From: DASZYF01 sp035545535
GTDB lineage: Bacteria > Actinomycetota > Actinomycetes > Mycobacteriales > CAJCIY01
Direction of reading: 5' to 3'
Assembly (NCBI GenBank): GCA_035545535.1
Contig: DASZYF010000154.1
Location: 1 to 21,295 of the forward strand
Length of the DNA: 21,295 nucleotides
Under the pieces are notes generated by a model. That model was not told the DNA's origin, made no database searches, and was given only the letters and a program-made list of their open reading frames with translations. This document shows, piece by piece, positions 9,201-15,719 of this stretch. The first letter of the stretch is position 1; each line of letters opens with the position of its first letter. The position numbers and the translations under genes were made by a program.

Positions 9201-12200
9201 CGGGCCGCCGATCTTCTGCGCGTTCGACCCGGACGGATCGCCGATCATCGACTCGACGCACCCGGGCAACCCGATCCCGGACGCGACGACCACGGGCTTC
9301 ACGGACACGCAGATCGACAGCGACTACGGCTCCTACGAGCTGACGTTCCACCACGTCCCGGGCTTCGGCGCCAACCCGCCGATCGCGGGCGCCAACCCGG
9401 TCCCGCCCGCGCCGCCGGCTCCACCGAAGATCATCGTGGACAACGGCGACACGCTCTCGCTGTGCGGCGCGCACGCGTTCACGTCGGTCGAGGTCAAGGC
9501 CGGCGGCGTGCTCAAGGTCGCCGACAGCCCGTCGGCCACCAAGGTCCCGGGCACCGATCAGGCCGAGTGCCCGCCCGACCCGTCGGACCCGTCGCAGCCC
9601 GTGAACGTCGGCGCGCTGACGCTGACCGCGCAGGACTACGTCAACCAGCAGAACGCGAGCAGCGGGACGAAGGACTGCCTGACGGCCGCCGACAAGACCG
9701 GCTGCATCGTCGTCGACGCGGGCGGCATCGTGCAGGCGATGGGCACGTCCGGGCCGGTGAACCTCACCGGTCAGAACGTCGCCGTCGCGGGCGCCGTCCT
9801 CGCCGGCAGCGGCAAGCTCAGCCTCACCGCCACCGACCCGCAGGGCGTCGTCGACGTCGACGGCCCCGGCGTCGTCAACGCGAACGCCACCAACGCCGAC
9901 GCGCCTCCGCTCCCGGCCGTGCCGGCGACCGGCAACGGCGGCGGCGGTCACGGTGGCGCCGGGGGCACCGGACGCGTCGACGCCGGCACGACCGGCAGTG
10001 GCGGCACGGCGTTCGGCAGCACCGCCTTCAAGCCGCCGTCCGGGAACGACTCCGACGGCGTCATGGTCACCGAGCCGGGCGGCCCGGGCCACAGCGCCTC
10101 CTCGGCCGTCGCGGGCCTCGGTGGCGGCACCATCGCCTTCATCGGCCAGACCGTGCAGGTCGACGGTCTCGTGACCGCCAACGGCGGCGGCGGCCAGGCG
10201 GGCGACCCGGGCACGGCGGGCGACTGCTCGGGCAGCGACTACGTCGCCGCCGCGGGCGGCGGCGCCGGCGGTGGCATCACCGTCACCGCGGTCACGTTCA
10301 CCGGCAGCGGCACGGTCCGCGCCAACGGTGGGCCCGGTGGCTCCGGCGGTGGCGGCGCCGGCGGTGGCGGCGGCGGCATCGTCAAGGTCGTCGCACCGCT
10401 CGACTCGGTGACGCCGCACGTCTCGGCGGGCGCGCAGGGCGTCAGCACCGCTGCGTGCAGCTTCACCGACTCGACCACCACGCACAGCGGCAAGACCCCG
10501 ACGGACAACGACCCGGCGAGCCGCGCCTCGCTGCCGGCCGGCCAGTTCTGGTTCCGGGGGACCGACGTCAACGTCCCCGTCTCGGCGGCGGCCGCCACGA
10601 CGTCGGGCGGCAACGACAGCTTCACGGTCTACCTGTGCGGTGAGCACGAGTCGCCGAACGCGGGCCTGCCGACGATCCAGGACCCGATGACGCACAAGTA
10701 CGGCCCGCCGCAGAACCTCGGCTTCGTCATGCCGACCAACAGCGACCGTGCGAACGGCAGCATCTGCGGCAACGGACCGCTCAACGGACTCGTGCCGATC
10801 GACAGCACGTCGAACCCGTCCGAGCAGCTGACCCCGCAGGTCCTGGCGCACCACACCTTCACGCACCGCAACCAGACGGCGTACCCGTTCTCGATGGCGC
10901 CGGACGACACGCTCGCCACCGGGTACTGGGCGGTGTGGACCGAGGTCGTGCAGGCGCCGACGTCGAGCACCAGCTGCTACGACACGTTCGGTGCGTGGAA
11001 CGGCTCCTGCACGCTCGAGGACCTCCCGTCGCAGCCGCAGGCCGTGTTCGGCGTCGACAACGACAAGCCGCAGACCCCGACGATCACGGTCAGTCCCACG
11101 ACGCCGACGAACAACAACAACGTGACGATCGACATCGACAACGTCCGCGACATCGAGGGCCAGTACCACGACCCGGCCACGGACTCGACGAAGGACGTCG
11201 TGTTCTCCGGCGTGCAGAGCGTGCAGTGCTCGAACGACGGGACGACGTACGTCGCCTGCGGATCGAACGACCGCGGTGTGCGGCAGTGGACGGTGCCGAA
11301 CGTCCCGGGCCTGCACCCGATCTGGGTGAAGGTGACCGACAACGCCGGCAACTCGTCCACGGCGAAGAGCGACCCGGTGGTGCTCGCGCTCGACTCGCCC
11401 GGGGTCTCGGCCGCGCCGGACTCGCCGGCGGACCGAAAGAACGGCTGGTACTCGCAGTCGCCGACGTTCACGCTGACGTACAAGGCCCTCGGCCCGCTCA
11501 CCGGCATCCCCGGCAAGCTCAGCTACCACTTCGACAGCGGTGACCCGAAGTCGTGCCCGCTGCCCCCGCCGGTCTTCACGTTCCCGCTGTCTCTGCAGAC
11601 CGACTTCACCTGCCAGATCACGACCGGCCTGCCGCTGCACGGCGTGCACACGCTGTACTTCCAGGCCACCGACCTCGCGGGCAACGTCTCGGCCGTCGGT
11701 CACCTCGCCGTGCGGATCGACGACGTCGCGCCCACGTCCGTCCTGCTCTCGGTCCCGTCCGCACCCGACGGTGCGCACGGCTGGTACGTGGGTGACCCGA
11801 GCTTCGTGGTCTCCGCGGCGGATGAGGCGGGCGGCTCCGGCCTGACGCCGCCCAGCGGCGGTTCGCTCGGGTCCGGCGTGTACTGGTCCGTCGACGGTGG
11901 CGCGCTGCAGGGCACCGGTCAGTCCTCCACGCCGTTCCCGCTCGGCAACGGCACCCACACCGTCTGCTGGTACGCCGAGGACTTCGCCGGCAACCAGGAC
12001 GTCGGGGCGTTCGGCACGCAGCCGACCAACGCGCAGCTTGCCACGGCGAACCACTGCCAGACCGTGAAGGTCGACGACGTCGTGCCGAGCGTCGCGGTCA
12101 ACCCCACGCCGGCCCTGCCCAACGGGCAGAACGGCTGGTACACGTCCACGGTGCCGGTCGCGGTGGTCTCCACCACTGGCCCGAGCGGGGTCGACACCAC

Positions 12201-13038
12201 CTACGTCTCGATCGACCACGCGAGCTGGGTGCCGTACACGCCGGGCATCACGATCCCCGAGGGCACGCACGACGTGCGCTCCTACGTCGTGAACAACGCA
12301 GGCGTGGCCAGCGCGGTCGTCGACCTCCCGGTCAACGTCGACCTCTCGCCGCCGCTGGCGACCGCGGTGCTCGTCCCGGGCGCCCCGGCGCAGAACGGCT
12401 GGTACCGCAGCACCCCGTTCCCGGGCAACCCCGCCGACAGCCCGCCGCAGGTCGTGCTGCGCGCCGTCGACGGTGACCAGAACGCCGGCGTGGTGCGCCT
12501 GCAGTACACGCTCGACACCGCACCGACGATCTGGGTCGACTACACCGTGCCCTTCGCGGTGCCGGAAGGCGTGCACGTCGTGACCTACCGCGCCATCGAC
12601 GCGGCCGGCCTCATCGAGCGCACGCAGACGCTGCCGGTCAACGTCGACGTGACGCCGCCGGTCGTCACCGCGGCGAGCGCCAACCCGTCGATCTGGCTCG
12701 CGCTGCTGAACCCGCTGCTCGGCAACGTGCTCGGGCTCTCGCCGGCGCAGTCCCAGCTCGGCTGGACGGTCAAGGACAACCTGTCGCCGCACGTCCACAT
12801 CACGGTGCTGGTCTTCAACGTGGCCGGCGCCGTGGTGCGGCAGATCGACGGTGGCACCTACAACGTCACGCCGGGCACGACGCTCACCGGCAGCACGGCG
12901 TGGGACGGTCACGACCAGACCGTCACCGGGCTCGTGCCGGTCGGCGTCTACTACTACCGGGTCATCGCGACCGACGACGGCGGCACGGCAGCGCAGAGCG
13001 GCGAGTCGCGCCCGATCCAGATCACCGCGCACCTGTAG
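3211..13038 (+). CDS. Giant (3275-aa) secreted multidomain repeat protein
   Basis: GTG at 3211 overlaps the preceding TGA (GTGA), giving translational coupling. It opens directly onto a signal peptide: MTHLRRN, a hydrophobic core, and a cut after TPARA at residue 33. Regions: (1) about 34-1700, beta-rich, with an early DVDGDLLPDV calcium-loop-like motif, then at least 15 copies of an [L/I/F]P[K/S/T]xx strand motif mixed with four 'ARN' modules; (2) about 1750-2070, unassigned, with a hydrophobic LFSIFGFLPFFGG stretch; (3) about 2074-2410, beta-helix-like, with glycine-rich turns (NGGGGHGGAGG); (4) about 2410-2610, unassigned; (5) about 2610-3150, Ig-like repeats with [N/H]GWY at 2744, 2856, 2974 and 3062, as in OmpL47-type domains; (6) about 3200-3265, FlgD-Ig/CHU_C-like (AWDGHD at 3230, GVYYYRV). 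No catalytic domain, LPxTG, S-layer homology or C-terminal membrane anchor is seen. It is most likely a structural or adhesive surface or matrix protein. The open frame upstream to 3082 lies inside the previous gene and is not used. Confidence 0.9.
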   Translation: MTHLRRNLAGLGVAAFLATLGAVFLLWNTPARAIPIPPVTYSIIGSSGNHQISLLNLPIGQVGTYQAPIPVDVDGDLLPDVQVSVNLVNVNGVFNNPPQVGAIVAPNIQIDRLVTTSVLGQPSPPLKIQVKLTVADSSGGPGTTLTFGYDTSQGGSIPTYFHTIVGGLTSFFNPLQAVVDTTGTVVGLKPNINGLGLAPVAAPYQGPLHVIGDINAGGTDANLDLGFRPFPSTVNVSYGTDSSGQHITYGHSYTGQVELNAGIKLASSTSTTTVNARVDRLPKSLAMDLNSGGQNSGTVDLRASQNGRLPDVGLNVATTAAGQRPLNANVSIDALPSVLHGEWSLPTGGPAKAAFCAPAAPSATPCTAPQGAGVGVIQARVTNYAANAAPFTPYVPDQQQFLSFQQGGHDPTDPDMLINARVERVRHLDFTQTPTGLDAHAQLGDGALPLLAHFVTDGRGGTAPGPYTEATATVTPLPSSAHLSFQLPTTTTTSGPPPMSLTYEASDPVDITGAFKTYPEKSGGACGTAKTVCASLKAFHIPSTITTTITASNGQSRINVDSSTPGATALVKPDFIADATLGQDDTAHPIVAHAQLLGLPTAVTILTHQGADETLDTAEFHACDWDTSTNACAAGQTVGSIGDLSFNARNWLTRPTGLAAPNPTTPLYADVESVGTPDPHVVLFEAAARVTDISEVDYRNTGGVAGVRVHAGGAKAFSTHLDAGNIDIKPDDATTHRVTAIADASIPKLPSTLDLCFRQPNNDIAVTGADYTTSCEDKNPFGDGNLTKTPLTFSYRANDLFTIHTSAKIIDEGPDSATDGSDTSPADDRTYKGSVDLTDLPKNATINLQMPPSGTEGPVRAIYCSGSVLSAGSTCPTAAASDPQVNIDVSGAVTDASLGCEDPRTGPTGPQHDQLAICFRGRLANLPSHAVLDYDPTIAKNNFTLITSGDKAMSITGFGGNATTPDCSNMDVAPAPNCFELSAVQGTATPLHPTAKPDYLVFDGNITDLPKSIVGTLDAPNTVDFSTTDNPIGDITVTARNFLAPDPTQIALPPQRTDNLGNPLPNPGEQFTFFQRGDAFKATGHVSHLTRVGYTTATDPNGTPLDTKVVHLGFGQNDTIRVYADIDNEGSTPAPDQPQHITGDVTLTNFPTALALCFRGAVTQPGTPNTGTFCDAKASDGGPTPEQGAFQVMSDGTPPAGLGVHAFFRDQNESDGTVLSGAADVTGIPRVLQGTFSGGQAQIAGFANIDGNGIGTTPKGIDSISAELANSDLSTTGYGNNPPWSGNVPSPLAAFPAPPAGNGQFVYLADDSRNANAPAFHVQATVHNLQGVTFSDQPCAKPASDASIGYTAPPDYPFLPTPGNPAPNTPSDNPDPSYTCIRADFTSKTNDPLALSADISTPTNHIAVTNAGLSYIPDFFQANLATAQATDTDTSQLRPTCGPASAAHADDCVPAMMRIDTGYPTPGPAPKLFGVVELGSPADTAKLDNTRAGDTNLADSLEATPTATTWSAGENTDGVRVKVGTGGKDPAVRAALRLSIPKDITVDQFASWSCTGPGPVKSQFPVPGSGAHPDLGCPDTSAIGIKADQYWSASDLTFHYTLRGTDDKPASPGDLTAMIADLGTGGQTLVSGDNIDPGSTVPADAGVPIPGELGLGVYLRDFPGVGQKFIQLEGRTSQSISAKAQILPAAGTDGTPITATVQNIPAVDGSTPANGPSFRLRVQMEGDPTPPPAPPSDGGSSIGDALLCIVYCVNTDVHVQSVAANFNFHPPASTTGPAHEVMAVVNQLSSTKNNVEVRGFSDVDAGAGQTPDAKISGGAHVIIDPLDISLHVGIPVVGSFDFIMDSNVTAGADIGSKDGFDGTSTPGTADFVLRQNLLKLQLSSHTASDGPGDHSPSQIDAQINLEQFHALLFSIFGFLPFFGGNPVLLGIDFIPPSPPSVLLTYPDCTSAGFGNRGTVLNADDGDSADVIAWPLDDPRFVFYGTLGPAIDVLARFFGPPIFCAFDPDGSPIIDSTHPGNPIPDATTTGFTDTQIDSDYGSYELTFHHVPGFGANPPIAGANPVPPAPPAPPKIIVDNGDTLSLCGAHAFTSVEVKAGGVLKVADSPSATKVPGTDQAECPPDPSDPSQPVNVGALTLTAQDYVNQQNASSGTKDCLTAADKTGCIVVDAGGIVQAMGTSGPVNLTGQNVAVAGAVLAGSGKLSLTATDPQGVVDVDGPGVVNANATNADAPPLPAVPATGNGGGGHGGAGGTGRVDAGTTGSGGTAFGSTAFKPPSGNDSDGVMVTEPGGPGHSASSAVAGLGGGTIAFIGQTVQVDGLVTANGGGGQAGDPGTAGDCSGSDYVAAAGGGAGGGITVTAVTFTGSGTVRANGGPGGSGGGGAGGGGGGIVKVVAPLDSVTPHVSAGAQGVSTAACSFTDSTTTHSGKTPTDNDPASRASLPAGQFWFRGTDVNVPVSAAAATTSGGNDSFTVYLCGEHESPNAGLPTIQDPMTHKYGPPQNLGFVMPTNSDRANGSICGNGPLNGLVPIDSTSNPSEQLTPQVLAHHTFTHRNQTAYPFSMAPDDTLATGYWAVWTEVVQAPTSSTSCYDTFGAWNGSCTLEDLPSQPQAVFGVDNDKPQTPTITVSPTTPTNNNNVTIDIDNVRDIEGQYHDPATDSTKDVVFSGVQSVQCSNDGTTYVACGSNDRGVRQWTVPNVPGLHPIWVKVTDNAGNSSTAKSDPVVLALDSPGVSAAPDSPADRKNGWYSQSPTFTLTYKALGPLTGIPGKLSYHFDSGDPKSCPLPPPVFTFPLSLQTDFTCQITTGLPLHGVHTLYFQATDLAGNVSAVGHLAVRIDDVAPTSVLLSVPSAPDGAHGWYVGDPSFVVSAADEAGGSGLTPPSGGSLGSGVYWSVDGGALQGTGQSSTPFPLGNGTHTVCWYAEDFAGNQDVGAFGTQPTNAQLATANHCQTVKVDDVVPSVAVNPTPALPNGQNGWYTSTVPVAVVSTTGPSGVDTTYVSIDHASWVPYTPGITIPEGTHDVRSYVVNNAGVASAVVDLPVNVDLSPPLATAVLVPGAPAQNGWYRSTPFPGNPADSPPQVVLRAVDGDQNAGVVRLQYTLDTAPTIWVDYTVPFAVPEGVHVVTYRAIDAAGLIERTQTLPVNVDVTPPVVTAASANPSIWLALLNPLLGNVLGLSPAQSQLGWTVKDNLSPHVHITVLVFNVAGAVVRQIDGGTYNVTPGTTLTGSTAWDGHDQTVTGLVPVGVYYYRVIATDDGGTAAQSGESRPIQITAHL
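3898..8210 (+). repeat. Array of 'LP' strand motifs and 'ARN' modules inside the giant protein
   Basis: The LP motif reads roughly [V/A]x[V/L]xx-[L/I/F]-P-[K/S/T]-x-x-phi-x-phi. I see it at residues 230, 281, 335, 477, 541, 599, 749, 840, 926, 1009, 1150, 1228, 1416, 1540 and 1662, for example RLPKSLAMDL, KLPSTLDLCF, DLPKNATINL and NFPTALALCF. Several copies run on into CFR and then a second cysteine (FC or YC). A second module recurs four times: [A]R-[V/N] strands at about residues 377, 648, 1039 and 1269 (ARVTNY, ARNWL, ARNFL, AELANSDL). It is followed by a proline-rich stretch, an aromatic strand (QFLSF, VVLF, QFTFF, QFVYL) and a VxxLxxVxF-type strand. I know no named domain with this pattern. 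Confidence 0.7.
9424..10431 (+). repeat. Beta-helix-like segment with glycine-rich low-complexity turns in the giant protein
   Basis: From residue 2072, short strand repeats with hydrophobic alternation (VKAGGVLKVAD, VVDAGGIVQAMG, GPVNLTGQNVAVAG, LAGSGKLSLTA, GGTIAFIGQTVQVDG) look like coils of a right-handed beta-helix. They alternate with glycine clusters at about residues 2242-2250 and 2371-2391, encoded by GGCGGT/GGCGGC-rich DNA at 10321-10380. The layout 'strand, ANGG, Gly cluster, GGGI[VT]V' is common in large exported proteins of high-GC bacteria. The DNA is prone to slippage, so copy number may vary between strains. Confidence 0.65.
11440..13038 (+). repeat. NGWY Ig-like repeats (OmpL47-type) and FlgD-Ig-like C-terminal domain
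   Basis: Four units start with [N/H]GWY (residues 2744, 2856, 2974, 3062). Each runs through a strand, a 'Y..D' or 'VDGG' strand and a [G/E]GxHxV[x]Y/W-x-A-x-D-x-A-G-type strand, and closes with V-x-[V/I]-D-D/V-xxP. This is the arrangement of OmpL47-like or HYR-like Ig repeats seen in many exported bacterial proteins. The last ~70 residues fit a FlgD-Ig-like fold (VFNVAGAVVRQIDGG, AWDGHD, GVYYYRVIATD). In other bacteria such a C-terminal fold can serve as a sorting signal, but nothing here proves that use. Confidence 0.7.
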
Positions 13039-13042
13039 ACAC

Positions 13043-13774
13043 GTGCAGGTGGGTGAAGGGACCAGCGGCCGTCGCAGTCAGGTGATCGCCGCGGCGATCG
13101 GCGGTGTCGTCGGCGCCGGCGTGGTCGCGAGCGTCCTCGTCGCGGTGCTCGGCACCGGATCGCACGGCAAGGCCGCACCGCCCGGTCCGGCGTCGGCCGG
13201 CGCGACCCCGTCCGCGACGACCAGCAGCACCCCGCCGCTCACCGGCACCGCCGCGGCGATGGTCGCGCTGCTGGCCAAGGGCTCCGGCCTCAGCTACCAC
13301 GCGCGCTACGCGGTGAGCTCGCCGTCGGTGGCGCAGCAGGGCGCCACGGTCGTGCTCGAGCTGTGGCGCCGGCCGCCGCAGGTGCGGCAGGACACGACGG
13401 TCACCGCCAAGGGCAAGACCAGCGAGACCGCGGCCTTCCAGAACGCGTCCGGCGTCACCCAGTGCACCCGGCAGGGCACGGCCGACTTCGCGTGCAAGCT
13501 CACGAGCTCGTCCGGGCTGTCGAGCCCCGCCGACCTCGCCGCCGCCGCGGCGAAGGAGCTCACCGGCGCCGACGTCACGCAGAAGCACGACACGGTCGCC
13601 GGGCACGCCGGGACCTGCTTCGAGATCGCCGCCGCGGGAGCGACGACCGAGATCTGCGTCGACGACGAGGGCATCCCGCTGCGCATCTCGGCGGCGGGGA
13701 CCTCGATGGTGCTGCAGGTGCTCGACCACTCCTTCGCGTCGGGCGTGTTCACGCCTCCCGAAGCGGCGTCCTGA
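13043..13774 (+). CDS. Membrane-anchored extracytoplasmic four-cysteine protein, paralog of the 1371-2060 product
   Basis: This 243-aa protein has a short basic N-terminus (SGRRSQ), one hydrophobic segment at about residues 13-36 (IAAAIGGVVGAGVVASVLVAVL), a Pro/Ala/Thr/Ser linker and an exported domain. The domain starts at SYHARYAV and includes TVVLELWRRPPQVRQDT. It carries the cysteine pairs TQC...FAC and GTCFEI...ICVD, then EGIPLRIS, and ends GVFTPPE. Every landmark is shared with the 1371-2060 product, so they are paralogs and probably do related jobs at the two ends of the locus. GTG at 13043 is 4 bp after the giant gene's stop, which suggests the same transcript; GTG at 13049 is an equally plausible start. 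The gene ends 1 bp before the stop of the convergent glycosyltransferase gene. The function is unknown; a LolA/RseB-like lipid- or protein-binding half-barrel is a guess from the strand and WxxPPxxRxDT pattern only. Confidence 0.85.
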   Translation: MQVGEGTSGRRSQVIAAAIGGVVGAGVVASVLVAVLGTGSHGKAAPPGPASAGATPSATTSSTPPLTGTAAAMVALLAKGSGLSYHARYAVSSPSVAQQGATVVLELWRRPPQVRQDTTVTAKGKTSETAAFQNASGVTQCTRQGTADFACKLTSSSGLSSPADLAAAAAKELTGADVTQKHDTVAGHAGTCFEIAAAGATTEICVDDEGIPLRISAAGTSMVLQVLDHSFASGVFTPPEAAS

Positions 13775-13775
13775 C

Positions 13776-15272
13776 TCAGCCGTAGTCGCGCAGCGATCGC
13801 CACGCGCCCGCGATCGGCCGGGTGAGGTCGGTGCAGATCCACACCGGCGCGCCCTGCTCGGCGTCGTCCACGTCGTGTCCGTTGTCCAGGTGGGCGGCGA
13901 GCGTGAGTGACCCGCACAGCGGGGCGATGCGCGCGCGGTCGAAGCCGATGGCGAGCAGCGTGGGCGGTGAGCCCGGTGGAGGGCCCCACAGCCAGTAGGC
14001 GTTCTGGACCCCGTACGCGTGCGGGAGCCCGAGCTCCGGTCCGTAGCGGTCGACCGCGCCCGCCTCGCCGTAGTTGCTCGCCACGATCGCGACACCCGCG
14101 TGGTCCGGCACGGTGGCGTACACCTTCGCGATCTGCCGCGTCATCGCCGGCCAGCCGACCATCTCGCCCGCGTCGTAGTTCGCGGCGACGATCGGCGTCC
14201 GGTGCAACGCGCCGACCGGCACCAGCGGGAGCGTGATCGCGAAGCTCGGGGCCGCGAGCACGAACGACGCGATGAGCAGGCCCGTGCGGCGCCGCGACCG
14301 CTGCGCCCACGCGTGCGCCGGCGGGGCGCCGCACGCGACGAGGAACGGCAGCATGTTGCCGAGGTAGTACGGCTTGCCGCCGGTCACGAGGAAGACGACC
14401 GCGAGCACGATCCAGGCGACGCCGAGCGCGCGCCAGGTCCGCAGCTGCGGGGCGCGGAGGCGCCGCACGAGGCCCGCGACGGCGATGGGTGCGAAGAACG
14501 GGCTGAGCAGGAGCAGCTGGAACGGCACCAGCTGCCAGCGTGGCGCCGACGTGCCCGACCCGCCGTTCGCGATGTTGCGCGCGATGGTGAGCTCCGGCCA
14601 CCCGTGGTGGGCCTGCCACACGAGGTAGGGCGCCCAGAGCGCCAGAGCGATCGCGCCGCCGGCGTACAGCCACGGCGTGCGGAAGCTGTCGCGTGGGCCC
14701 ACGACGAGCAGCCCGACGACGATGCCGGCGAGCAGGAAGACGGGCAGGTCGGTGGCGAGGAGGGCGACGCCGGTGACCGCGCCGACCGCGAGCCACATCC
14801 GTTGCCGGCCCGTGCGCAGGATGCGCACGACGAGCCACAGGATCACGCCCCACCCGGCGAAGTTGACCGTCTCGGTGCTGAGGATGTGGCCGGTGCCGAG
14901 CACGAGGGCGCCGGTCGCGACCAGACCCGCCGTCAGCGCCTGCACGCCACGGCCGCCTCCGAGCTCGCGGGCGGTGAGGGCGCTCGTCACGACGACCAGT
15001 GGTGCGAGCAGCAGGGCCGACGGGAGGCGCAGCACGACGAGCGAGTGGGGTGCGATCGCGGTCATCACCCGCGCGATGAGCGGCACCAGCGGCGGCTGGT
15101 CGGGATAGCCCCACGCGAGATGGCGGCCGCTCGCGATGAAGTACAGCTCGTCGCGGTGGTAGCCGTAGTGGGCGGCGACCGCCGCGAGGAGCGCGGCCAG
15201 CGCTGCGGTGATGGCGAGCACCGGTCCGCGGGCGAAGGGCGGCGGTTCGGCGCTCGCGGACGGTGCGGTCAC
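13776..15272 (-). CDS. Integral membrane glycosyltransferase, GT39/ArnT-like (PMT_2 family)
   Basis: This 498-aa polytopic protein has about ten hydrophobic segments. It transfers a sugar from a polyprenyl-phosphate donor on the outer face of the membrane; acceptor and sugar are unknown. The first outer loop carries the family signature YGYHRDELYFIASGRHLAWG then YPDQPPLVPLIAR. Acidic D41/E42 are at the position of the catalytic/metal acidic pair in GT-C enzymes, and D58 follows. A typical C-terminal soluble part ends the protein. The frame is open to 15440, but the leader is charged and non-hydrophobic. GTG at 15272 (VTAPSASAEPPP) is preferred because a TACCGT -10 box lies 8 nt upstream. It converges with the paralog gene at 13774 and could glycosylate the neighbouring Ser/Thr/Pro-rich exported proteins, but convergence alone does not show that. 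Confidence 0.85.
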   Translation of the reverse strand: MTAPSASAEPPPFARGPVLAITAALAALLAAVAAHYGYHRDELYFIASGRHLAWGYPDQPPLVPLIARVMTAIAPHSLVVLRLPSALLLAPLVVVTSALTARELGGGRGVQALTAGLVATGALVLGTGHILSTETVNFAGWGVILWLVVRILRTGRQRMWLAVGAVTGVALLATDLPVFLLAGIVVGLLVVGPRDSFRTPWLYAGGAIALALWAPYLVWQAHHGWPELTIARNIANGGSGTSAPRWQLVPFQLLLLSPFFAPIAVAGLVRRLRAPQLRTWRALGVAWIVLAVVFLVTGGKPYYLGNMLPFLVACGAPPAHAWAQRSRRRTGLLIASFVLAAPSFAITLPLVPVGALHRTPIVAANYDAGEMVGWPAMTRQIAKVYATVPDHAGVAIVASNYGEAGAVDRYGPELGLPHAYGVQNAYWLWGPPPGSPPTLLAIGFDRARIAPLCGSLTLAAHLDNGHDVDDAEQGAPVWICTDLTRPIAGAWRSLRDYG

Positions 15273-15280
15273 GTGGCAGG

Positions 15281-15286
15281 ACGGTA
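15281..15286 (-). promoter_or_regulatory. Candidate -10 box (TACCGT) for leaderless glycosyltransferase mRNA
   Basis: On the minus strand TACCGT ends 8 nt before the GTG at 15272, and there is no Shine-Dalgarno sequence between them. It also argues for this start over the upstream ones in the open frame. Confidence 0.4.
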
Positions 15287-15377
15287 GGACCTGGAACACC
15301 CGCAACCGGGACGCGCGGGCGGATCGTTGCCGTACTGCGCCCGACGGGTGATCCGCAGGTGGGCTGCGCACGAGCAC

Positions 15378-15403
15378 GTTTTCGATCGCCCTTTCCCGGG
15401 CAT
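15378..15403 (+). promoter_or_regulatory. SigF/SigB-like general stress promoter candidate for the DUF6458 gene
   Basis: GTTT at 15378-15381 and GGGCAT at 15398-15403 are 16 bp apart. This matches the actinobacterial SigF/SigB-type pattern GTTT-N15-16-GGGTAT with one mismatch. It would give a leader of about 40 nt ending in a strong AAGGAGG ribosome site before the GTG at 15452. Confidence 0.45.
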
Positions 15404-15451
15404 CCCTGTCGTGACCAGCGCGGGAGCGCGCTGCTGACAAGGAGGCCAGTG

Positions 15452-15679
15452 GTGGGCATCGGTGTGGGCCTGTTCCTGATCGCGATCGGCGCGATCCTCA
15501 CGTTCGCCGTGCATGCGTACACGCACGTCGCGAACATCCAGACGATCGGCGTGATCCTGATGATCGTCGGAGCGGTCGGGCTGCTGCTCGACCTCGTCAT
15601 CTTCGCCCCGCGTCGCCGCGGTGTCGTCGACGGCTACGCGGGCGACGAGGTCGTCACGCGCCGCCGCACCTACGTCTGA
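15452..15679 (+). CDS. DUF6458-like small two-helix membrane protein
   Basis: The 75-aa product begins MGIGVGLFLIAIGAILTFAV, the typical opening of the actinobacterial DUF6458 family. It has a second hydrophobic helix (TIGVILMIVGAVGLLLDLVIF) and a short basic cytoplasmic tail (APRRRG ... TRRRTYV). An AAGGAGG ribosome site at 15439-15445 is 6 nt before GTG 15452; GTG 15449 would be too close, so 15452 is chosen and agrees with the family start. The role is unknown in the family. The likely SigF/SigB-type promoter upstream suggests expression under stress. It is divergent from the glycosyltransferase gene and closed by a strong hairpin. Confidence 0.85.
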   Translation: MGIGVGLFLIAIGAILTFAVHAYTHVANIQTIGVILMIVGAVGLLLDLVIFAPRRRGVVDGYAGDEVVTRRRTYV

Positions 15680-15719
15680 CGCAGCTCGACTCAGCTCGGC
15701 TCAGCACCCGAGACGCTGT

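Noticed and set aside
9934..10390. The glycine-rich segment as evidence for a PE_PGRS protein
   Set aside because: There is no PE domain, and the glycine clusters are a small part of a much larger protein with other domains.
7078..13032. A 1984-codon open frame on the minus strand opposite the giant gene (and a 1082-codon one at 3577-6825)
   Set aside because: The translation is Arg/Val/Asp-rich with no domain, signal or start context. It is the expected by-product of GC-rich third positions in the plus-strand gene, whose product has clear domains.
15273..15440. 56-residue N-terminal extension of the glycosyltransferase frame
   Set aside because: It is charged, lacks any family similarity, would overlap the divergent promoter region, and contains the probable -10 box.
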